Below, in pieces: positions 44,337 through 53,890 of a stretch of DNA of 64,000 nt (position 1 is its first letter; each line of letters starts with the position of its first letter). Under the pieces are notes generated by a model. That model had not been told where the DNA came from. It worked only from the letters and a program-made list of their open reading frames with translations, and did no database searches. Source of the stretch: Xanthobacter dioxanivorans. GTDB taxonomy: Bacteria > Pseudomonadota > Alphaproteobacteria > Rhizobiales > Xanthobacteraceae. The position numbers and the translations under genes were made by a program. Location of the stretch: the NCBI RefSeq assembly GCF_016807805.1, contig NZ_CP063362.1:186001-250000 (forward strand), given 5' to 3'.

Positions 44337-46358
44337 TTACGTCTGGCGCATCACGAGGCAGCCGATGGCGTCGAGCGCGACGCTCCAGCCGGGTAGCACG
44401 ACGGTGGTCGAGCCCGCCTCCTCGATGAGGGCGGGCCCATCGATGGAGACCCCGGGCGGCAGCAGGTCCCGCGCGAGGACCTGCGTCGGATGGGCGACGC
44501 CGCCGAACACCACCTCGCCCATGCCCGTGCGGGCGGCATCCAGCGCGCGCCCCTGCGGATCGACGGGGGGCAGGACCGGTTTCTCCGACAGGCCCCAGGC
44601 CGCGACGCGATAGCTGACGATCTCGACCCGCGCCGCGGTCGGCGCGCCGTAGCGGGCCGCATAGACGCGGGCGAAGGCCGCTTCGATCACCGCCATGTCC
44701 GCCACGTCGAGCGCCACCGGCACCGAAAGCTCGAAGGACTGGCCCGAATAACGCATGTCGAGGCTGGCGGAAAAACGCGTCCGGTCGGGGCCATATCCGG
44801 CATCGGCGAGCTCCTCCTGCGCGTCCTCCACGAGGACCTTGAGCTGGTCGCGGACCGCCTCCACCGACGTCTCGTCGGTGCGCACCACTCGGGTCTGCAC
44901 CAGGTCGCGCCGCAGGTCCGCCACCAGCAGCCCGAAGGCGGAGAAGTTGCCGGGCAAGGGCGGCACCAGCACGGTGGTCATGCCGAGCTCGACGGCCACG
45001 TCCGCGGCATGCAGCGCACCCGCTCCACCGAACGGCAGGAGGGCGAAATCGCGCGGGTCGATGCCGCGCATCACCGAGACTTCCTTGATGGCGCCGGCGA
45101 GGGACACCGCGGCGATCCGCAGGATGCCCTCGGCCATGGCTTCCACGCCCAGGCCCACCTGCTCGGCGAGGCGTGCGACCACGTCCACCGCCGCGGCGCG
45201 GTCGAGATGGATCTCGCCGCCGAGCGGCCGATCGGTGCGCAGCCGGCCCAGCACCACGTTGGCATCGGTGACGGTGGCCTCCAGCCCGCCCCGCCCGAAG
45301 CAGGCCGGCCCGGGCATGGAGGCGGACGAGCGCGGCCCCACCTTGAGGAAGCCCGCCGTGGCGCTGGCGATGCTGCCACCCGCCACCGCGATGGTGTTGA
45401 TGTCGATCTGGCGGATCTTCACCGGAAAGGCGCCCACGCGCCCCTCGGTGGTCATGTCGAACTCGCCGCCGCGCACCAGGCACACGTCGGTGGAGGTGCC
45501 GCCCATGTCGCAGGTGATGAGATCCGGCACGCCGGCCGCGCGGCCCACATGGGTGGCGGCGATGACCCCCGCCGCCGGACCCGACAGCATGGACAGGACC
45601 GGCAGTTCCTCGATCCGCTTGGCCGGCAGCGAGCCGCCGTTGGAGCTCATGATGGTCAGCGGCGCGCGCATGCCGGCCTTTTCCAGCCGCCCCCGCAGGT
45701 CGCCCACATAATGGCGCATGCGCGGCCCCACATAGGCGTTCAGGGCCGCGGTGGAGAAGCGCTCATATTCGCGATATTCCGGCAGCACCGCGCTCGACGT
45801 GGTGATGGATGCACCGGGCAGCTTCGCCGCGAGGATCTCGGCGCAGCGCCGCTCGTGGGCGGGATTGGCATAGGCATTGATGAAGCAGACCGCGACCGCG
45901 GTGTAGCCCTCGGCCGCCAGGAGGTCGCCGAGCTCCTCCGCCTGCCGCTCATCCAGCGGGCGATGGATGGTGCCGTCCGCCTTGATGCGCTCGTCGACCT
46001 CGAAGCACTGGGAGCGCGGGATCAGCGGCCGGTTGGGCGGGGCCTTGATGTTGTACATGGCCATGCGGTTGCCGCGGCCCACCACCAGCACGTCGCGATG
46101 GCCGCGCGTGGACACCACCGCGAGCCGCGGCCCGTCGCGCTCCAGCGCCGTGTTGGTGGCGACCGTGGTGCCGTGGACCATGCGTTCCAGGCGCGCGGGA
46201 TCGAGGGCCAGCCGCTCGACGCCGGTGAGGATGCCGTCCGCCTGATTTTTCGGTGTCGACGGTGTCTTCAGAACTTCAAGCCGCGACGTCTCCCGATCGA
46301 ACAGAACGAGATCGGTAAACGTGCCGCCCACATCGACGCCCAGCCAAGCCATCGCCAA
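44337..46358 (-). CDS. Hydantoinase/oxoprolinase family protein A (HyuA-like)
   Basis: ATP-binding partner of HyuB, 673 residues with acetate-kinase/Hsp70-type fold. The phosphate-binding motif [15 protein letters not shown] is at 7-21, [15 protein letters not shown] near 62, [13 protein letters not shown] near 285, and [15 protein letters not shown] near 450. The start may be 46358 or the second ATG two codons later. It lies 5 bp after the crotonase-like gene and 9 bp before HyuB. Together they define an ATP-dependent amidohydrolase or carboxylase step; exact chemistry is not determined by sequence. Confidence 0.9.
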   Translation of the reverse strand: MAMAWLGVDVGGTFTDLVLFDRETSRLEVLKTPSTPKNQADGILTGVERLALDPARLERMVHGTTVATNTALERDGPRLAVVSTRGHRDVLVVGRGNRMAMYNIKAPPNRPLIPRSQCFEVDERIKADGTIHRPLDERQAEELGDLLAAEGYTAVAVCFINAYANPAHERRCAEILAAKLPGASITTSSAVLPEYREYERFSTAALNAYVGPRMRHYVGDLRGRLEKAGMRAPLTIMSSNGGSLPAKRIEELPVLSMLSGPAAGVIAATHVGRAAGVPDLITCDMGGTSTDVCLVRGGEFDMTTEGRVGAFPVKIRQIDINTIAVAGGSIASATAGFLKVGPRSSASMPGPACFGRGGLEATVTDANVVLGRLRTDRPLGGEIHLDRAAAVDVVARLAEQVGLGVEAMAEGILRIAAVSLAGAIKEVSVMRGIDPRDFALLPFGGAGALHAADVAVELGMTTVLVPPLPGNFSAFGLLVADLRRDLVQTRVVRTDETSVEAVRDQLKVLVEDAQEELADAGYGPDRTRFSASLDMRYSGQSFELSVPVALDVADMAVIEAAFARVYAARYGAPTAARVEIVSYRVAAWGLSEKPVLPPVDPQGRALDAARTGMGEVVFGGVAHPTQVLARDLLPPGVSIDGPALIEEAGSTTVVLPGWSVALDAIGCLVMRQT

Positions 46359-46363
46359 CTCCC

Positions 46364-47155
46364 TCAGCGCCCGACGAAGCGGGGCTTGCGCTTTTCGAGA
46401 AACGCGCGGCCGCCCTCACGGTAGTCCGCGCTCTCCATTGCCTGGTCCAAGAGCTTCAGGATCTCCGCCTCGCGGGCCTCGGCCTCGCCCGCCGCGAGGA
46501 TCTCCAGCACCGCCTTGGCGCCCTCGATGGACAACGGTGCATTGTCGACGAACTCGGCCGCCAGCGCCCGCGCGCCGTCGAGGGCGGAGCCTTCGGCGCG
46601 GACATCGACGAGCTTCATGGCGACGCAGTCGTCGATCTCGAAGAAGCGGCCGGAGAACAGGACACGCTTGGCGTTGGCGAAGCCGACCTGCCGGTAGAGA
46701 AGCCCGGAATCGAGCGCGCTGTAGACGATACCGAGGCGCGCGGCGGGAATGCCCATGCGCGTCGTCGCGTCGCCCACCCGGAAGTCGCAAGTGAGCGCCA
46801 GCCCGCAGCCGCCACCGACGCCGAAGCCCGACACCGCCGCGACGGTGGGGCGCGGATAATCGCGGATGGCGATGGCGGCGCGCTCGGTGGCTTCCTCGTA
46901 GATGCGGCCGCTCTCGGCGTCGGCACGAACCTCGGAAAACTCGGAGATGTCGGCCCCGGCGCAGAACTGCCCGCCGGCGCCGGTCAGGATCACCGCCTTC
47001 ACCTCCGGGCGCGCCTTGAGAGAAACGAAGATCTCCTCCAGCCGGCGCCACATGGAAAGGCGGACCGCGTTGCGCCGGGCCGGCCGGTTCAGGGTGACCA
47101 CCGCCAGCCCGCCAGCCTCGACGGAAACCAGAATGTCCGTGTCTTGGTCTGCCAC
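46364..47155 (-). CDS. Enoyl-CoA hydratase/isomerase (crotonase) family protein lacking both hydratase glutamates
   Basis: Crotonase-fold protein of 263 residues acting on CoA thioesters. The oxyanion-hole segments are present (FCAGADI at 65-71 and the GGGCG at 114-118), but the two catalytic glutamates of enoyl-CoA hydratase are replaced: position 118 is Gly (GGGCG instead of GGGCE) and position 138 is Ala (GIPAARLG instead of GQPEVKLG). Another reaction such as isomerisation, C-C bond cleavage or decarboxylation is likely. A GTG at 47155 is chosen because GAGG precedes it; ATG at 47167 is the alternative. First gene of the HyuAB operon, divergent from the CoA-transferase gene. Confidence 0.85.
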   Translation of the reverse strand: MADQDTDILVSVEAGGLAVVTLNRPARRNAVRLSMWRRLEEIFVSLKARPEVKAVILTGAGGQFCAGADISEFSEVRADAESGRIYEEATERAAIAIRDYPRPTVAAVSGFGVGGGCGLALTCDFRVGDATTRMGIPAARLGIVYSALDSGLLYRQVGFANAKRVLFSGRFFEIDDCVAMKLVDVRAEGSALDGARALAAEFVDNAPLSIEGAKAVLEILAAGEAEAREAEILKLLDQAMESADYREGGRAFLEKRKPRFVGR

Positions 47156-47215
47156 CGAATTCCTCATTGCGCATTTATTGACCAGGCACAAACACTATGC
47201 GGGATTCTGATTTCG

Positions 47216-47228
47216 TGTACAATGTACA
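47216..47228. promoter_or_regulatory. Palindrome TGTACA-A-TGTACA, probable GntR operator
   Basis: A perfect 6-1-6 palindrome lies in the 97-bp divergent region between the crotonase operon (minus, start 47155) and the CoA-transferase/Liv operon (plus, start 47253). It ends 24 bp before the latter start codon. It shares the TGTAxACAA core with sites at 53658-53667 and 56485-56494, so one regulator of the FCD-GntR class could control both divergent operons. Confidence 0.65.
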
Positions 47229-47252
47229 AATTCTCACGGAGACGGAAGATCC

Positions 47253-48413
47253 ATGTCAGGTGCCCTCGAAGGCTTACGGGTGCTGGATTTGTCGAGCCAT
47301 CTTTCCGGTCCATACTGCGCCATGATGCTCGCCGATCACGGTGCAGACGTGATCAAGATCGAGCGGCCCGGCACCGGGGACGAGGCGCGTGGCATGCCGC
47401 CCTACGTGGGGGGCGAGAGCGCGCCCTTCATGCTTTGGAACCGCAACAAGCGCTCCATCACGCTCGACCTGAAATCGGAGCCCGGCAAAGCCGATTTCCT
47501 CACGCTCGTCGACAGCGCCGACATCCTGCTGGAAAACTTCCGGCCGGGCACCCTCGCCCGCCTCGGCCTCTCCTACGAAGTGTTGTCGCAGCGCAATCCG
47601 CGCCTGATCTATGCCTCCATTTCCGGCTTCGGGCAGTACGGCCCCTACAGTACGCGGGGCGGCTTCGACCTGGTGACTCAGGGCATGTCGGGGCTCATGA
47701 GCGTCGCTGGCGCGAAGGACGGGCCGCCCCATCGCCTGCCCATCGCGATCTCAGACGTGGCGGCCGGCATGTTCCTCGCCTTCGGCATCCTCGCCGCCGT
47801 GGAAGCCCGCCATCGGACGGGGCGCGGGCAGATGGTGGAGACCTCCCTGCTCGACGCCGCCCTGTCCCTCGGCGTCTACGAGGCGGCCCACGTCTTCGCC
47901 ACCGGCACGCGGCCCGAGCGCCTGGGACAGGCCCACCGGGGCAGCTCGCCCTACCAGATCATCCAGACCGCCGACGGCTGGCTGACGCTGGGCGCCGCGC
48001 AGCAGAATTTCTGGGAGCGCCTGTGCGACATTCTCGGTGCGCCCGCGTTGAAGAGCGATCCGCTCTTCGTCACCAATGCCGACCGCGTCGCCAACAACGA
48101 TGCCCTCATCGCCCTGCTCCAGGAGCAGTTTACCAAGAAATCGTCGGCCGAATGGCTCGCGGCGCTGGACGCGGCCGGCATTCCGAGTGGCCCGGTGCTC
48201 GAATTCGACGAGGTCCTCGCCGACCCGCACATCCTCGCGCGGGAGATGGTGGTGGACACCAACCACCCCAGCGCCGGCGCCATGAAGACCCTCGGCGTGA
48301 CGGTGAAGCTCTCGGAAACGCCCGGCGCCGTGCGGCGGCCGGCCCCGCTCCTCGGCGAGCATACGAGCGACGTGCTCGCGTCGCATGCGGCGCGCACCGC
48401 CGCCCGGGCGTGA
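47253..48413 (+). CDS. CaiB/BaiF-family (class III) CoA-transferase
   Basis: CoA-transferase of 386 residues that moves CoA between carboxylic acids through an aspartyl-CoA anhydride. It shows LRVLDLSSHLSGPYCAMMLADHGADVIKIE at the start region (split as LDLSSHLSGPYC and ADVIKIERP) and the active-site Asp D139 in GGFDLVTQGMSG. The C-terminal ends with the usual RRPAPLLGEHT segment. It heads a plus-strand operon with a LivKHMGF importer, 122 bp before the binding-protein gene, so it probably activates the imported acid. ATG at 47253 preceded by a GGAGACGGAAG purine run. Confidence 0.9.
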   Translation: MSGALEGLRVLDLSSHLSGPYCAMMLADHGADVIKIERPGTGDEARGMPPYVGGESAPFMLWNRNKRSITLDLKSEPGKADFLTLVDSADILLENFRPGTLARLGLSYEVLSQRNPRLIYASISGFGQYGPYSTRGGFDLVTQGMSGLMSVAGAKDGPPHRLPIAISDVAAGMFLAFGILAAVEARHRTGRGQMVETSLLDAALSLGVYEAAHVFATGTRPERLGQAHRGSSPYQIIQTADGWLTLGAAQQNFWERLCDILGAPALKSDPLFVTNADRVANNDALIALLQEQFTKKSSAEWLAALDAAGIPSGPVLEFDEVLADPHILAREMVVDTNHPSAGAMKTLGVTVKLSETPGAVRRPAPLLGEHTSDVLASHAARTAARA

Positions 48414-48535
48414 CACACGGGCAACGTCCGAAAGGGCGTCGATCCGGCACCATCGCCTGAAGTGAAGTCCGAACACCACAGGTCAAGAACCACACGCACC
48501 CTTCCAAAATCCTTCACAGCACGAGGGGAATTCTC

Positions 48536-49729
48536 ATGCCTCGCACGACACGTCTCAGCTGCGCCGTCGCGATCCTGGCTTGCGTGGCCGCTGCCCTCGG
48601 TGGCAGTGCGCCGGCCGCCGCCCAGGGACAGCCCGGGATCACCGCCGACACGATCAAGATCGGCACCTTCGGCGCTCTCACCGGTCCGGGCTATCTCTAT
48701 GGCAAGCTCGCCATGAACGGCATCGACGTGGTGTTCGACGAGGTGAACAAGGCCGGCGGCGTCAATGGTCGCAAGCTCCAGCACATCCGCGAGGACGACC
48801 GCTGCGATCCGGCCACCGCCATCACCGCGGTCCAGAAGCTGATCCACCAGGAGAACGTGTTCGCCCTCATCGGCGGCGGCTGCTCCAACGCCACCTTCGC
48901 CGCCCGCGAGACCATCGAGCAGGCCAAGATCCCGTTCGTGGTGGTGGCCTCGGTGCATGACGGCATCACCCAGCCGCCGGCCGCCAACATCTTCTCCATG
49001 GCGCTGACCTCCAGCATCGAGAGCCAGGCGCAGCTCGAATTCGCACTCCAGCAGGGGGCCAAGAAGATCGCCGTCGTCTCCATGCGCGATTCGTGGGGCC
49101 GCGCGCGCTACACGCCGCTGATGGAAGCCTTGAAGGCCAAGGGCATCACGCTCGTCGCCGACGAAGAGATGTCGCCCGACGCCAACGACGCCACCGCTCA
49201 GGTCCTGCGCCTGAAGCAGTCCGGTGCCGACGCCGTCATCATGGTCCTGTTCCCCAAGCCGGCCGCGGTCTTCGCCCGCGACGCGCAGAAGCTCGGCTTC
49301 AAGCCGATCCTCATCGGCCAGACGGGCATCGGTGATCCCGCCGCCTTCGAGGACCAGGTCGGCGTGCCCGGCGCCACCGCGAAGTTCACCACCATCTCCA
49401 TGGTGAAGTACACCCCCACCGACCCGGCCGTGGACAAGTGGCGGACCCTGATCGAGACCAAGTTCCCCGGCGACCGCCTGTCCACCTTCAACCTGTTCGG
49501 CATCGGCGCCGCGCAGGTCCTGGTGGAGGCATTGAAGCGCGCCGGACCCGACCTGACCCGCGAGAAGCTGATCGCCCAGCTTGCCGACCTTAAGAACCTC
49601 TCCGTCGACGTCTATCCCGGCCCGATCACCTGCTCGCCGACCGACCACCGCTGCAACAAGTATCCCGCCTGGATCGCCAAGGAGCCCGGCGGTCCAATCA
49701 AGGTCCTGAGCATCACCCACGTCCAGTGA
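48536..49729 (+). CDS. livK: ABC transporter substrate-binding protein, LivK type
   Basis: Type 1 periplasmic binding protein of 397 residues with a Sec signal peptide (cleavage after AAAQ region, before GQPGITADTIKIG). The two-lobe Peripla_BP_6 fold shows IKIGTFGALTGPGYLYGK, GGGCSNATFAARETIEQAKIP (a Ser/Thr-containing ligand-carboxylate region) and a C-terminal PGPITCSPTDHRCNKY with two cysteines able to pair. Relatives often bind aromatic or branched carboxylates rather than leucine. It lies 8 bp before livH. GAGG ribosome site 8 bp from the ATG. Confidence 0.88.
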   Translation: MPRTTRLSCAVAILACVAAALGGSAPAAAQGQPGITADTIKIGTFGALTGPGYLYGKLAMNGIDVVFDEVNKAGGVNGRKLQHIREDDRCDPATAITAVQKLIHQENVFALIGGGCSNATFAARETIEQAKIPFVVVASVHDGITQPPAANIFSMALTSSIESQAQLEFALQQGAKKIAVVSMRDSWGRARYTPLMEALKAKGITLVADEEMSPDANDATAQVLRLKQSGADAVIMVLFPKPAAVFARDAQKLGFKPILIGQTGIGDPAAFEDQVGVPGATAKFTTISMVKYTPTDPAVDKWRTLIETKFPGDRLSTFNLFGIGAAQVLVEALKRAGPDLTREKLIAQLADLKNLSVDVYPGPITCSPTDHRCNKYPAWIAKEPGGPIKVLSITHVQ

Positions 49730-49736
49730 TCGACAG

Positions 49737-50618
49737 ATGACGATGCTCAGCTACCTGCTCCTGAGCGGCATCACGACGGGGGCGCTCTACGCCCTCGTCG
49801 CCCTCGGGCTCGTGGTCGTCAACAAGGCGACCGGCGTCATCAATTTCGCCCAGGGCGAGCTGTTCATGGTGGCCGGCTTCATCGCCTGGTCGATCCACGT
49901 GCAGTTCGGCTTCGACTTCGGCATTTCGTTTGCCGGCGCCGTCCTCGTCGGTTTCGTGCTCGGATGCGCCATCGACCGGGTGGCCTTTCGCCCCCTGCTG
50001 CGGGCAGACGTGGTGTCCATCGTCCTCGCGACGGTGGGCATCTCCTTCATGCTCAAGGGGATCGGCCGGATCATCTGGGGCGGCAAGGGGGACTACCTCT
50101 CCTTCCCGCCCATCACCTCCACCGACCCCATCATGCTCGGCGACATCGTCATCGTGCCGCAGCAGATCGCAGTGCTGGCGGGTGCCATCGCCATTATGAT
50201 CGCGTTCGCCCTCTTCTTCCGCTTCACCCGCATCGGCAAGATGATGCAGGCCACCGCCGACAACGCCAAGGCCGCCACCCTCGTCGGCATCCGCATCGAG
50301 CGCATCTATACCCTCGCCTTCGGCACCGGAGCTGCGGTCGCGGCAGCCGCCGCCGTGCTCAGCGCGCCCCTGACGCTGCTCTATCCGGACATGGGCTTTT
50401 CCTTCTTCATCAAGGGCTTCGCCGCCGCCGTGGTGGGCGGGCTCACCAGCCTTCCGGGCGCCGTGGTGGGCGGGCTCGCCATCGGCATCGTGGAAGCCCT
50501 CGCCGGCGGCTACATCCATTCCAGCATGATGGAGGTTTCCGCCTTCATCGCCATCATGCTGGTGCTGCTGATCCGGCCCACCGGCCTCCTCAGCTTCCAC
50601 AAAGCGCGGAGGGTATGA
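49737..50618 (+). CDS. livH: ABC transporter permease LivH
   Basis: Inner-membrane permease of 293 residues with about eight helices. It carries the LivH motifs GALYALVALGLVVVNKATGVINFAQGEL near residues 16-43 (here split as ALYALVALGLVVVN and GVINFAQGE) and FIKGFAAAVVGGLTSLPGAVVGG near 222-245. Second gene of the livKHMGF set; its stop overlaps the livM start. Confidence 0.92.
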   Translation: MTMLSYLLLSGITTGALYALVALGLVVVNKATGVINFAQGELFMVAGFIAWSIHVQFGFDFGISFAGAVLVGFVLGCAIDRVAFRPLLRADVVSIVLATVGISFMLKGIGRIIWGGKGDYLSFPPITSTDPIMLGDIVIVPQQIAVLAGAIAIMIAFALFFRFTRIGKMMQATADNAKAATLVGIRIERIYTLAFGTGAAVAAAAAVLSAPLTLLYPDMGFSFFIKGFAAAVVGGLTSLPGAVVGGLAIGIVEALAGGYIHSSMMEVSAFIAIMLVLLIRPTGLLSFHKARRV

Positions 50619-51646
50619 CACCCATGGATATCCTTCGCCGCCGCAATGTCATGGCCGCACTCGTCTGCGTGGCGGCGGTGCTGCCGTTCGTCGCGAACCC
50701 CTATCAGCTTTTCGTGGCGAACCTGATCTTCATCTATGTGCTGCTCTCGGTGGGGCTCAACCTCCTGCTCGGCTATGCTGGACAGTTGGCCTTCGCCAAT
50801 GCCGCCATGTTCGGCATCGGCGCCTATGGCACCGGGCTGCTGCAGGTCCATTTCGGCTGGCCGTTCCTCGTCGCCTTCCCGGCGGGGGCGCTGATCGCCA
50901 CGGCGGTGGGGCTGACGCTCGCGCTGCCCGCGCTGCGGCTCACCGGGCTCTACCTCGCCCTTTCGACCCTCGCCTTCGCCCAGTTCACCCAGTGGGTGTT
51001 TCTCCACTGGGAAGGCGTTACCTTCGGCGCCGGCGGGTTCAAGACACCCCAGATCTCGTTTGCGCCGCTGCCGGTGGATCACCGCCACGGCCTCTATTAT
51101 CTCAGCCTCGTCATCATGGTGGCCCTGGTCTGGTTCGCCGGAAACATCGTCACGTCGCGCATCGGGCGGGCGTTCATCACCGTCCGTGACAGCGAGGTGG
51201 CGGCGGAATCCCTCGGCGTCGATCTCCTGCGCTACAAGGCATTGGCCTTCGGGCTGAGTGCCTTCTACGCCGGCATCGCGGGTGGCCTTTATTCGCAGAT
51301 GCTGAACTTCGTCTCGCCCGAAGGCTACGACCTCTTCCAGATGGTGCTGCAGAAGGCCATGGTCGTCGTCGGGGGTCTGGGCTCCATTGCGGGCTCCGTG
51401 CTTGGCGCGGGAACCATCGTCCTGGTGCTGGAACTGCTGCGCGAGTTCAAGGGCGCGCAGGAAGTGGTATTCGGCGCGCTGCTGCTCGTCTTCATCATCT
51501 TCATGCGCGGCGGCATCATATCGGTGATCAAGCGCCACATCCCCGGCTGGGAGGAACCCTTGCATCGCGCGCCGACCCGGCCCGAGGCGGACCCGCCGGC
51601 GGCGAGCCCGCTGACGCCCCCGGCGCAGGAAAGGGGGGCATCATGA
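50615..51646 (+). CDS. livM: ABC transporter permease LivM
   Basis: Partner permease of 343 residues. Diagnostic motifs are LLLGYAGQLAFANAAMFGIGAYG near 50, ALRLTGLYLALSTLAFAQ near 110, and GRAFITVRDSEVAAESLGVD near 185. The start is either the ATG at 50615 that overlaps the livH stop or the one three codons later, which has better ribosome-site spacing. The final 35 residues are a Pro/Ala-rich tail. Stop overlaps livG by ATGA. Confidence 0.91.
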   Translation: MTPMDILRRRNVMAALVCVAAVLPFVANPYQLFVANLIFIYVLLSVGLNLLLGYAGQLAFANAAMFGIGAYGTGLLQVHFGWPFLVAFPAGALIATAVGLTLALPALRLTGLYLALSTLAFAQFTQWVFLHWEGVTFGAGGFKTPQISFAPLPVDHRHGLYYLSLVIMVALVWFAGNIVTSRIGRAFITVRDSEVAAESLGVDLLRYKALAFGLSAFYAGIAGGLYSQMLNFVSPEGYDLFQMVLQKAMVVVGGLGSIAGSVLGAGTIVLVLELLREFKGAQEVVFGALLLVFIIFMRGGIISVIKRHIPGWEEPLHRAPTRPEADPPAASPLTPPAQERGAS

Positions 51647-52434
51647 GCCGTTCCATGCTCGCCCTCAGGCGCGTCGGCGTCAGCTTCGGCGGCGTCCAGG
51701 TGCTCGACCATGTGGACCTCGACGTGGGCGAGGGCGAGATCCGCGGCATCATCGGCCCGAACGGCGCCGGCAAGACCACGCTGCTCAACGTCATCTGCGG
51801 CATTCACCCGCCGGACATCGGCCAGGTGGTGCTCGACGGCGACCTCGTCACCGGCCTGAAGCCGAGCAAGATCGCGCGGCGGGGCATCGGCCGCACCTTC
51901 CAGACCTCGCAATTGTTCAAGGGCATGAGCGTGCTGGAAAATCTCATGTGCGGCCTGCATCGCCGGACGGTGACCGGGCTCGTCGGCGCCGGCCTCGGCC
52001 TGCCGTCCTGCCGTGAGGAGGAGGAGCGGACCGAGGAGGCGGCGCGCCTCGCGCTGGAATTCGTCGGCATGTCGCAATTCGCCGACCGGCCGGGGCATCA
52101 GCTCTCCTTCGGCCAGCAGCGGGTGGTGGAGATCGCCCGCACCCTCATCAGCGAACCCAAGGTGGTGCTGCTGGACGAGCCGGCGGTGGGCCTCAGCCTC
52201 AACCGCCTCAGCGAGTTCGACCTGCTGCTGCGGCGCATCCGCGACGACAAGGGGGTGACGCTGCTGCTCATCGAGCACGTCATCCGCCTCGTCATGGACG
52301 TGTGCGACGAGGTCACCGTGCTGAACTCCGGCCGCATCATCGCCGACGGAAAGCCCGACGTGGTGCGCAACGATCCGTCCGTCGTCGAGGCCTATCTCGG
52401 AAAGGAACTCCGTGCTCGTCATTCAGCATCTTAA
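51643..52434 (+). CDS. livG: ABC transporter ATP-binding protein LivG
   Basis: ATPase of 263 residues with Walker A GPNGAGKTT, the LivG segment RTFQTSQLFKGMSVLENLMCG, a signature LSFGQQRVVEIA (Phe in place of Gly) and Walker B VVLLDEPAVGLS. It overlaps livM by 4 bp and livF by 23 bp. Part of the importer that serves the CoA-transferase pathway; the paralogous livG at 1595-2386 belongs to a separate importer. Confidence 0.92.
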   Translation: MSRSMLALRRVGVSFGGVQVLDHVDLDVGEGEIRGIIGPNGAGKTTLLNVICGIHPPDIGQVVLDGDLVTGLKPSKIARRGIGRTFQTSQLFKGMSVLENLMCGLHRRTVTGLVGAGLGLPSCREEEERTEEAARLALEFVGMSQFADRPGHQLSFGQQRVVEIARTLISEPKVVLLDEPAVGLSLNRLSEFDLLLRRIRDDKGVTLLLIEHVIRLVMDVCDEVTVLNSGRIIADGKPDVVRNDPSVVEAYLGKELRARHSAS

Positions 52435-53116
52435 GGTCTCCTACGGGCTGACCCAGGTCCTGCGCGACGTGTCGTTCGACGTGCCGGAGGGCCGCATCGT
52501 GGCGCTGCTCGGCGGCAACGGCTCGGGCAAGACCACCATGCTCAACACGCTGACGGGGCTGGTACGCCCCGTCTCGGGCTCGATCCGCTTCGGCGAGAAG
52601 GAGTGCGCAGGCCTCACCGCCTACGATTTCGTGCGCACCGGCATTGTGCAGGTGCCGCAGGGCCGGGAGGTGTGGCCGAGCCTCAGCGTCGACGACAATC
52701 TGGAGCTTGGCGCGGCAACCCGCAGCGACCGGGCGCAGATCCGCGCGGATCTCGAGGAGGTCTACGCCCTGTTTCCCAGGCTCACGGCAAAGAAGCGGCG
52801 GCCGGCCGGCGCCCTCTCGGGCGGCGAGCAGCAGATGGTGGCCATCGGCCGCGCGCTGATGGCGCGGCCCAAATGCCTGCTCATGGACGAGCCTTCCGCC
52901 GGTCTTGCCCCGTCGGTGGTGGGCGACATGGTGGACACCATCCTCGCGCTCAATGCCCGCGGCCTGACCATTCTCCTGGTGGAGCAGAATATCGGCGTGG
53001 CCGCCGCCGTGGCCGAGTTCGCCCACATCCTGCAGAACGGCGAGATCGCGTTCTCCGGTCCCGCCGCCGGGCTCGTGGACAATCCCGCCGTGCTGCGCTC
53101 CTATCTCGGCCGGTAG
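52412..53116 (+). CDS. livF: ABC transporter ATP-binding protein LivF
   Basis: ATPase of 234 residues, start LVIQHLKVSYGLTQVLRDVS, Walker A GGNGSGKTT, signature LSGGEQQM, Walker B CLLMDEPSAGLAPS. It begins at a GTG inside the end of livG (23 bp overlap, with AAAGGAAC before it) and ends the plus-strand operon. The convergent thioesterase gene stops 4 bp after it, leaving no room for an intrinsic terminator. Confidence 0.92.
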   Translation: MLVIQHLKVSYGLTQVLRDVSFDVPEGRIVALLGGNGSGKTTMLNTLTGLVRPVSGSIRFGEKECAGLTAYDFVRTGIVQVPQGREVWPSLSVDDNLELGAATRSDRAQIRADLEEVYALFPRLTAKKRRPAGALSGGEQQMVAIGRALMARPKCLLMDEPSAGLAPSVVGDMVDTILALNARGLTILLVEQNIGVAAAVAEFAHILQNGEIAFSGPAAGLVDNPAVLRSYLGR

Positions 53117-53120
53117 TCCC

Positions 53121-53627
53121 TCAGGCGTCGGCGTCCCCCCGCCGCCGGCCCTTGAGACCGATGCCCTTGCCCAGCGGAAAGTCGCGCACCGCCGGGGCGT
53201 GCGCCGCGGCCATGGCGGCGATCACCGCCACCTGCTGCGGCGTGAAGACCACGGCGCGGACGGACGGCCCGCTCTGGTCCACGTGCAGGCACAACAGCTC
53301 GTTGGTGGCGACGAGCGCACGCGTGGTGGCGTGGTACATGCGCATGTACAGATGCAGCCGCTTGTCGTCGGCGCCGGCGAGAAAGCTGTGGATCTCCAGC
53401 GGATCGGCCTCCTTCACCTCCCGATCATAGGTGAGATGGGCCTCGACCACGTACATTGTCCGGTGGGTGCGCTCACGATAGGAGGGACCAAGGCCAAGGG
53501 CGGCGATGAGGACGTCCGAGGCGGCATCGAACGCGCCCACGTAGTGGGCATAGTTCATGTGTCCGTTGAAATCGATCCAGTGCGGCTCGACCACCGCATG
53601 GCTCACGACGCATTCAGGGGCCGACAT
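53121..53627 (-). CDS. Hotdog-fold acyl-CoA thioesterase
   Basis: 4-hydroxybenzoyl-CoA-thioesterase-like protein of 168 residues. The active-site strand is HWIDFNGHMNYAHYVGAFD (about 14-32) with the Asp and Asn-Gly-His seen in the thioesterases of carnitine catabolism (betainyl-CoA thioesterase type), followed by VVEAHLTYDREVKEADPLEIHSF. The ATG at 53627 is preferred over those at 53648 and 53642 because GGAG lies 6 bp upstream. It would release CoA from a pathway intermediate. Convergent with livF; its promoter carries a TTGTATACAA palindrome. Confidence 0.85.
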   Translation of the reverse strand: MSAPECVVSHAVVEPHWIDFNGHMNYAHYVGAFDAASDVLIAALGLGPSYRERTHRTMYVVEAHLTYDREVKEADPLEIHSFLAGADDKRLHLYMRMYHATTRALVATNELLCLHVDQSGPSVRAVVFTPQQVAVIAAMAAAHAPAVRDFPLGKGIGLKGRRRGDADA

Positions 53628-53657
53628 AAGCTGCTCCGACATTGACATTTTCGTCTA

Positions 53658-53667
53658 TTGTATACAA
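53658..53667. promoter_or_regulatory. Palindrome TTGTATACAA, probable GntR operator
   Basis: A perfect 10-bp palindrome, part of ATTGTATACAAAT, sits 31 bp upstream of the thioesterase start. TNGTNNACNA-type palindromes of this form are bound by FCD-subfamily GntR regulators. A one-mismatch copy lies before the M29-like gene next to a GntR gene (56485-56494). Confidence 0.65.
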
Positions 53668-53770
53668 ATTTGGCCAAGACCATGTCCACTCCCCGCGTCC
53701 GGCAAGATCCCTTCCGGCAAGATCGCGCCGGATGCGGGATGTTGCCCCGAGAGCCGGATGCGCCTAGTGG

Positions 53771-53890
53771 TTCGACCGCGACAGGTGGAACCCCTCTGTC
53801 GCAAGCCGGGCGAACCACAAGTCTTTGGTCTGGCGGATCAACTTTTCGAAACGGATGGATACCATCTGTTTTGGTTGATCCACCGGACCT
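53771..53890. repeat. Flanking repeat element, copy A (upstream of aminotransferase)
   Basis: TTCGACCGCGACAGGTGGAA and the following bases to 53806 match copy B at 55355-55390 with only a few substitutions. A later segment (GTCTTTGGTCTGGCGGATCA at 53821-53840) also resembles CTCTTTGATCAGGCGGATTC in copy B. Internally, GCGACAG (53778-53784) and CTGTCGC (53796-53802) form a hairpin. The element is non-coding and of unknown origin, probably a dispersed intergenic repeat. Confidence 0.6.
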
